Origin: Salvia splendens
Lineage: Eukaryota; Streptophyta; Magnoliopsida; Lamiales; Lamiaceae
DNA length: 64,000 nt
Reading direction: 5' to 3'
Assembly (NCBI RefSeq): GCF_004379255.2
Contig: NC_056042.1
Location: 15,361,901 to 15,425,900, forward strand
In this document: piece by piece, positions 58,282 through 64,000 of the stretch
Numbering within the stretch: the stretch's first letter is position 1
How the letters are laid out: every line of letters starts with the position of its first letter
Made by a program: the position numbers and the translations under genes
Notes under the pieces: model-generated
Told to the model about the DNA's origin: nothing
Databases searched by the model: none
The model's input: only the letters and a program-made list of their open reading frames with translations

Positions 58282-59658
58282 TGATAAGGCTAATTTCATG
58301 CATGGGTCTAGGGATTTAATTCGTGATTTTACTAGGACTAACGCACGTTTTAAGCCAGGTGTGTGAAGGTATTCGCCAGGTCCAGGAAAGAAGACCAAAA
58401 AATCACAAGGTCGAGGAACTGGCGATTTAGTGAACGATTATGAAGAGAATTGCTCGACGGAGGAAGCTCCAGAGTTGAAGGGTAGAATAGAGATTTCTAC
58501 GAAGACTCAAGGGCTATTTCCGCATCTATAAAAGGCAGAAGCATGCAAGCTGGAGGGATCTTCCCGGGGGAGACCTCACCACAGCCTGTTGCTTAGTTCA
58601 CTTTCCCACACACACACTTGATACTAGTTTTGAGGAGATCTCAGTTCGCACGTTCGGGTTTCATCTTAGCTTCCGAAATGGTGTAACACCGCTCTTGTTA
58701 GGAGCGAAGAAACAATTTATTTTCCGCTTTCCGCATTTTGCTTACTCTGCCGAGCTTCGTTGTTCGAAGCTCGGTTCGCTGTTTTCACCGAATAGTTTCT
58801 GGTTTAAATGCAAGTTTGATTTTCCGTTATGGCGATTGTGTTGATTTCTGGTTTGATCGTTTCGCTTATTGAGATTTTGGAGTTTTAATTTGTCGGAGTT
58901 GGATGCGTTTCGCAGCTGTTTACTGAGTTATTGCAGGTTAATGGTCAGATCTGGGAGATTGGAGTTGGATTGTGGAAGAATTTTGGTTGGATTTGCTGGA
59001 TTTGTTGGTTGTTGGGTTCGGATGTCTTGGATCCGGAGTGGATCAAGCATTCTGACGTGAATCTGAGTAGTTTCGATCTGATTTTCATGCTTAGTTTACG
59101 TGATTTTCTTTCATTCCGTCTAGTGTACGCAGATCTGATGTGTTTCCGAGTTGCAGCAAGATAACGACGACCAAATCTCTATATTCTGTTCGAATCTCGC
59201 CTTTTGCTCAGTTTGTTAATCTGCAGTTCTTTCCGTACTTGCCATTTTTGGAATTATGGTCCCCACTTTCAGTCATATTCTGTTTAGCTAGATTAGGTAG
59301 TTGTTTACACTGTCTAGGAAGTGGTTATGTTTCTTGTTGTCGAAGTCTGAATTTACAAGTTTAACATGTCCTAGGTCTAGCATTTACATTTTCTGCCTAG
59401 GTCTAGAGTTAGTTTAAAATTCTCAACCCTTTTGTTGCGTGGCAGCAGCCATTTGTCTGTCCAAAGTCTCTGAGCACTACTTTGCGAGTCCATCTCTGTG
59501 GGATCGACCCCACTTCCCTATACTAATTCATAGTATTCGGGTTGAGGGATTTATATTTTTTTGAAGGGGAGTCGATGTGTGTCCAACGACCAAGCACTTT
59601 ATGTTCTCTTAAGTTCCTAGACCTTGTGCTCTAGTGGATTTAAGGAGCGTGGTGTCTT
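58282..59658 (+). repeat. Element E LTR L2 (middle LTR, lacks its last 69 bp)
   Basis: Nearly identical to 45950-47325 (about eight substitutions and one indel by eye). Stops at GTGTCTT and continues into unrelated A-rich sequence, so the LTR 3' terminus is missing. TATA at 58527. Confidence 0.9.
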
Positions 59659-60536
59659 AATTTTTGTAAATAGTTTTCTAAAAAAAAATTCAAAAACATT
59701 TTAAAAAATCAGAAAATTACAAAAAGATTTTATGTTTTAAAGAAAAAAAAATTTTAAAAATAAAAAAAAATAAATAACTTTTAGGGATAATTCGGAGTTA
59801 CGCATAGTGGAAGAAATTCCACTATGCATGCACCTTATTATTGCCTAGGTCAGTTAGCTAAGTACTCTTTGGGAATCTGCTGGGTCAGGTAGATAGGAAG
59901 GAATTTGAAAATTTTTGGACTGAACCAGTATACTCCCAAGAATACTTGAGCAAAACTTGTACATAGTGTGAATATGTTTTTTCTGAAATTCCTTATTAAA
60001 ATCCAAACAAAGAAAAAATTTAATCCCAAAAATATTTTCGAAATTCTAAGTAAATCTGGGAAAGAAGTTTATAAATGAAAAAAATTTGGATCTTACATCC
60101 ACTTGACCAGTTTGCTTAAGAATTTCAAGTTTTAGTTTCGTAGGTCAGGAAGAGAGTACAAGGGACCTCCAAGGAATTCCAAGGATGAAGCTCCCAATTC
60201 AGAAAATAAGGAAGACGACTGCCTGACCCAGCAGAATGGCAAGTCAGAAACAGGGGAAACAGATGATTCTGCTCAGCAGGGGGTGGCCAAACCTGCTCTA
60301 CAAACTCCAGAACTATCAATGTTGATGTACCAGCAAGAGAGGACTAACCCCCATGACCAGCAAGAGGACCAAGAGGGCAAGCACCCCAGCACCCCCAGGA
60401 AGGCTGACTCTCAAAGGAGCCAGGGTCTGAATTGATCCACCACCCCCAGTAACCAAGTAATTTTTTTTTTTCTATTTTATTTTTGTTTTAGTTTTTAGTT
60501 TTCTTTAGTGAGCATGCTAGGTTGTTGTTTCTGTGC

Positions 60537-60735
60537 CTTCTCCCACTTAGGCCTTGGCTTGGCCTAAGTGTGAGAAGTTTGTATGCCTAGTATGTTGTGT
60601 TTCTTGTATTTTTCTTGCGTATCTTCTTACACTTAGCCCATTGCTTGGCCTAAGTGTGAGAAGATTGTTTTGCTTTTGTTCGTTGTGTTTTTGCCTTCTT
60701 ACACTTAGCTCAATTCTTGGTCTAAGTGTGAGAAG
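60537..60735 (+). repeat. Three long stem-loops (AAGTGTGAGAAG family)
   Basis: 60537-60577, 60623-60663 and 60695-60735 each pair a CTTCT(C/T)..CACTTAG arm with CTAAGTGTGAGAAG. The arms are well kept while the central loop varies. Confidence 0.75.
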
Positions 60736-61201
60736 TGCGTGTCTTGTTGTTTTTCTGTTTTTTTTTGTTTTGTTTTGTCGCCACTAATTGGCCTGCTTTC
60801 CACTTCATAAGGATTGCTTGGGGACAAGCATAAATGAAGTGGGAGGGGGAAGCAGTTAGTGCAGTTAGTGTCTTGTACATATTCTGTTAGGTCTAGGAGT
60901 TTGCAGATGTTTTTTTTTTAGGTTCTGTGTTTGCTTAACTGGTATAATAGATAGCAAAAGCCCCTTAGGGAGAGTAATTGAAGATAAAATACATGCTAAT
61001 TTGTGAATCCTTTTCTCTTAATAAATCAAAGTCAGTTGGATGAAGTAAGAACGATAGAAAATGCCTAAATTTTAAGCTTACTGTGAAGCCCCTCTATAAG
61101 AGTGAGTTATAAGCCTAAACACTTTGAGCTAACAAAAAAAAGGGGGACCGCCACTGAATGCTTAGGGAGAAGAGTCTGACGGAGAAAAAAAAAGGGTTTC
61201 T

Positions 61202-61370
61202 GGAGGTATAAGCTGGACGAAGTCCAGGAAAAGGAGGTATAAGCTGGACGAAGTCCAGGAAAAGGAGGTATAAGCTGGACGAGGTCCAGGAAATGGAGGT
61301 ATAAGCTGGACGAAGTCCAGGGGAGAAATAAACTAAAAATTCGGAGGTATAAGCTGGACGAAGTCCACGG
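61202..61370 (+). repeat. 31-bp hairpin minisatellite, five copies
   Basis: Copies start at 61202, 61233, 61264, 61295 and 61343, with the same unit as at 57577. The third copy has loop GAG instead of GAA, leaving the stem intact. The last copy has GTCCACGG, losing one pair. Confidence 0.88.
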
Positions 61371-61936
61371 GGAAAAATATATATATATAAAAGGGGGAAT
61401 AGAAGAAAAAAAAGAAATCTAAGGGCAGGAAGCAATAGTAACCTGACCCAGGATTTAAAAGGAAAAGGGGACTGTAGAAAGGAGAAACTCTCATAACCCA
61501 AAGCGTCAGTGGTGTCATTGACTTAAGAGTGAATCGATCTTAACATCCCTGGTGAGGAATGAGTGATCAAGTGAATCCAACAGAAGGTAAAATTTAAGGC
61601 TATCTTGACGAACTGACAGCTTGACTAGATAGAAGAAGGGAGGGGGAAGAATCTGAGGCTGTAAATGCTTGGATTGACCTTAAACTTGTGGGGATGGCTG
61701 CTAGGAAAAATACCAGCTTATGCGTTTATGTGTTTTTGTGTTTTTCTTTGTCATGTTGTTTTTCGTATGAGTGTTCGTGTCTGTTTTCTGCGTCCAAGTT
61801 TTCCTAGGTCCAGGAGTCTTAATTTGGTTTTCTTTTCTTAGGGTCGGTTAAAAGGGGAACATGCATTGAAACTTGCCTTATTTCTTTTTCTTGTCTTTCA
61901 TGCTTGAGGACAAGCATGGTTTAAGTGTGAGCAGTT

Positions 61937-63498
61937 TGATAAGGCTCGTTTCATGCATTATTTTTTGGTAATATTACATGCTTTTTGGGGGAGATAATGC
62001 GCAAATTTGAGCTTAAGTGTGCAGATATTTGCTGGGTCAAGTAGAAGCTGCAAATTGACCGAGCAGATGCAAAATGAGCAGAAAAGGAGTAAAAAGTGTC
62101 AAACATCCGCTAGGTCAAGGAGAATTATCAGGAGAGCAGGTGTGTGAAAAATCTGCCGGACCGAGGAACGCACACAAATTACCCGGGGCGAGGAAAATGG
62201 AGCAGAGCAGATTTAAAAGATCCTTTTTTAAGGGTACAAACGTCAAATCATGAAGAGCATACCCTAGGGATTCGAGCTTGAAGCCTCCCTATATAAAGGG
62301 ACCAACATGAATGAAGAAAGGGAGCGCTTAACGCTATGGTAGTTTAGGTAGGGAGCTTTCGGCAGCGTTTAACGCTACCGTTCTCGTAGTTTAGGTAGGA
62401 AACTCTCATAGGCGCTTAACGCCACTGCTCTCTTAGCTTAGTTTAGTTTGGTTGCTGATTTCTTAGTTTAGTTCAATGGTTTCGACGGTGGAATTGACGA
62501 CTCCGGTGTTGGAATCCTTGCTTTATTTGCCGCTTTTGAGAGGATGTAGTTAGATCTCGAGTTCCATTGGAGGAATTGACGACTCCGCCTTTGGATCTCG
62601 ACCTATTTCGGGTTTAATGGAGTTTTGGTGTTTATTTTCATGTTGATGATGCTATTTACTCATGTTCTTGGATGCTTTTCGTAATTGGTAGCTTAGATGT
62701 TTAGATCCATGATGTTTACATGATTTCCAGTAGTTTAGAGGTTGAGATCTAGTTATTCACGTGCTCTATTTCTCAGATTTGTTAGTTTAAGTGATGCATG
62801 CAAGGTTGATTTGTGTTTATTCTGTTTTCTGCTTGACCCAGGAGAGTAGATCTGGCAGTTCTAGCTTGAATTTCATGTTTAATTTTAGATCCGAGATTGC
62901 TCTATTTTCATGGTGTTCAATGCTCTGTTTTCACTCTGTTTTAGCTTAGTTTCATGAAGAAGATGAAGTTTGCTGGTAGTTAGAATCAGATCTACTTTAG
63001 TTTGTTAGTTGCAGCCTTCTTGTCAGTAGCTATTTAGGGAAATCTGTTCTGCTGCTTTTCTTACGATCTGTTGTCTGGCTGTTTTAGGAAACTTATTTGC
63101 TTGACCCAGGAAACTTGTTTGCTTGACCCAGGAAACTTGTTTGCTTGACCCAGGAAATTCGGTGAATGATCCAAAGTTAAATTCAGTTTCGAATCATGCA
63201 TGCATTTATATTTCAAGCAATTTCCATTCTCTGGACCCAGTAGATAGAATAGATTAGATTTAATTTCCTAGGTCTAGAGTTAGTTTAAAATTCTCAACCC
63301 TTTTGTTGCGTGGCAGCAGCCGATCCTTTTTCCGTTTGTGTCGTGGAAACAATCTCGAGTAGGTCCCTAGTCTCAGTGGTTCGACCCCGCTCTTGCCGCT
63401 TATACTTCGTAATATTTGTTGCATTAGTGGGAAAATTATAAATCTTGTTGAAAGGAGGAACACGTGCACACGACACACGTGCAAAAATCCTCTCTTCA
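61937..63498 (+). repeat. Element E LTR L3 (3' LTR of a diverged Athila family)
   Basis: 1562 bp, TGATAAGGCTCG ... CTCTTCA, then the TGAAC target duplication. It shares only its first bases, the CTAGGTCTAGAGTTAG...GGCAGCAGCC stretch (63268-63321) and general layout with L1/L2. TATATAAAG at 62290-62298 is followed by three copies of a GCGCTTAACGCT-like repeat (62322-62430). A 22-bp repeat (AGGAAACTTGTTTGCTTGAC) occurs three times at 63086-63155. Confidence 0.85.
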
Positions 63499-63503
63499 TG
63501 AAC

Positions 63504-64000
63504 GATGTGAGTTTATGTGAAAACATGATTATGATAAACTTTTAAGCATTATTGTGTGTTATAAGCATGAAAAAAAAATTGGTGTTTGGATGATTGAGGA
63601 AGAAACCCTATTTTCGAAATTCTTAAGCCTGAAATCTGTGATGTCGGACAGTGGATGCTTTTGACCAACCAAACGATCGAATTATGACACGAAATATTAA
63701 CTGAGTTAAATTCAAGGTGTTTTCTGTGTTGTGTGTGAATTTCAGCCCTTGTTGATGAAAGATGAATTTGTAATGAATTTTTGAAGTCGATTGTGCAATT
63801 CTGCCAGAAACTTGTCTTCTCGCCCAGAAAGTTTCGTTTTCTATTTGACCGACTAAATGGCCTCCTTTTGATGTAAATTTTGAACTAGACGAAATTTGAT
63901 GTGTCTTCTGAGTTGTGTGAAAATTTCAGCCTCATTGGACATCGGATGAATATTTGGTGTATTTTTCAAATGAACTGCGCAGTTCTGCCAAAATTTTATG
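63504..64000 (+). repeat. Element A 3' LTR, second part (cut by window edge)
   Basis: Matches 36373-36870 of the 5' LTR in register after removing element E. About 1.5 kb more is expected beyond 64000, if the length of the 5' LTR is a guide. Confidence 0.9.

Larger units (their letters stand above)
59659..61936 (+). other. Second Athila-like 3' region, mostly deleted (nonautonomous relative)
   Basis: 59659-59778 is A-rich junction sequence. 59780-59850 resembles the end of the gag-pol ORF (53450-53520). 60130-60436 resembles only the tail of the second ORF, ending near CTGAATTGA. After that come the same 3' UTR modules as in 56889-58281: three stem-loops, the GCTTGGGGACAAGC hairpin at 60797-60845, a five-copy hairpin minisatellite and GAGGACAAGC...TTAAGTGTGAGCAG before L3. 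No protein can be made. It represents a related family with most of pol and the second ORF deleted. Confidence 0.7.
45950..63498 (+). mobile_element. Element E: Athila-type Ty3/gypsy element with three LTR copies (chimeric)
   Basis: TGATAAGG at 45950 and CTTCA at 63498 are flanked by perfect TGAAC duplications (45945-45949, 63499-63503), and the interrupted A LTR resumes in register. Inside: LTR L1 (45950-47394), tRNA-Asp primer site, gag-pol ORF, second ORF, structured 3' UTR, LTR L2 (58282-59658, lacking its last 69 bp), an A-rich junction, a second and mostly deleted Athila-like 3' region, then LTR L3 (61937-63498). L1 and L2 differ by about eight substitutions in 1376 bp. L3 is a different, diverged LTR. 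Normal reverse transcription gives identical outer LTRs, so this is a recombinant. Confidence 0.85.
11985..64000 (+). mobile_element. Element A: Tekay/Del-type chromovirus (Ty3/gypsy), container for B, D and E; runs past the right edge
   Basis: Order on the plus strand: 5' LTR (11985-13156 then 36080-38360), initiator-Met primer site, leader with a MITE, an extra acidic ORF, gag, protease, RT, RNase H, integrase, chromodomain, polypurine tract, 3' LTR (44469-45949 then from 63504 off the end). The integrase-chromodomain order and long LTRs (about 3.45 kb after removing the inserts) are those of the Tekay/Del clade. LTR segments compared by eye differ at about 3%. The coding region has several stops and frameshifts, so it is not autonomous. 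B sits in its 5' LTR and E in its 3' LTR. Confidence 0.85.

Overview
The window is plant nuclear DNA made almost entirely of nested LTR retrotransposons. The evidence for a plant is Ty3/gypsy chromoviruses of the Tekay/Del type (initiator-Met primer sites, C-terminal chromodomain), a tRNA-Asp-primed Athila-type element and a Stowaway-like MITE with CTCCCTCCGTCCC ends. I see no host gene, rRNA or tRNA gene. A eudicot is my guess, with low confidence.

Layout. (1) 1-1491: two copia-like LTR pieces head to head around a short GC-rich spacer. (2) 1503-11891: element C, a minus-strand, coding-less chromovirus derivative in which an LTR + primer site + leader segment is tandemly amplified with a 1931-bp period. 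(3) 11892-11984: 93 bp of unidentified sequence. (4) 11985 to beyond the right edge: element A, a plus-strand chromovirus, which is the container for everything that follows. Its 5' LTR (11985-13156 + 36080-38360) is split by element B, and its 3' LTR (44469-45949 + 63504-64000 and on) is split by element E. (5) Element B, minus strand, 13157-36074, is a decayed chromovirus whose pol is split by element D. (6) Element D, plus strand, 18888-31651, is a young chromovirus with near-identical 3.45-kb LTRs, no gag and a broken pol. (7) Element E, plus strand, 45950-63498, is Athila-type with an intact 2005-residue gag-pol and a 919-residue second ORF. It has three LTR copies and a second, mostly deleted Athila-like 3' region.

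The nesting is supported by target-site duplications: CTTCT for D, GACTT/GTCTT for B and TGAAC for E. It gives the order A before B before D, and A before E. By eye D and E have about 0.6-0.7% LTR divergence. B looks more diverged than its host A, which is unexpected.

Most notable observations. An extra ORF upstream of gag in A begins with a histone-H3-like N-terminus (ARTK...KS). All four chromovirus families share a two-hairpin module in their LTRs, with a stem-preserving change in B. Element E has an Athila 3' region full of tandem perfect hairpins. E is also a three-LTR chimera with a perfect target duplication but non-matching outer LTRs. All percentages are eye counts, not alignments.
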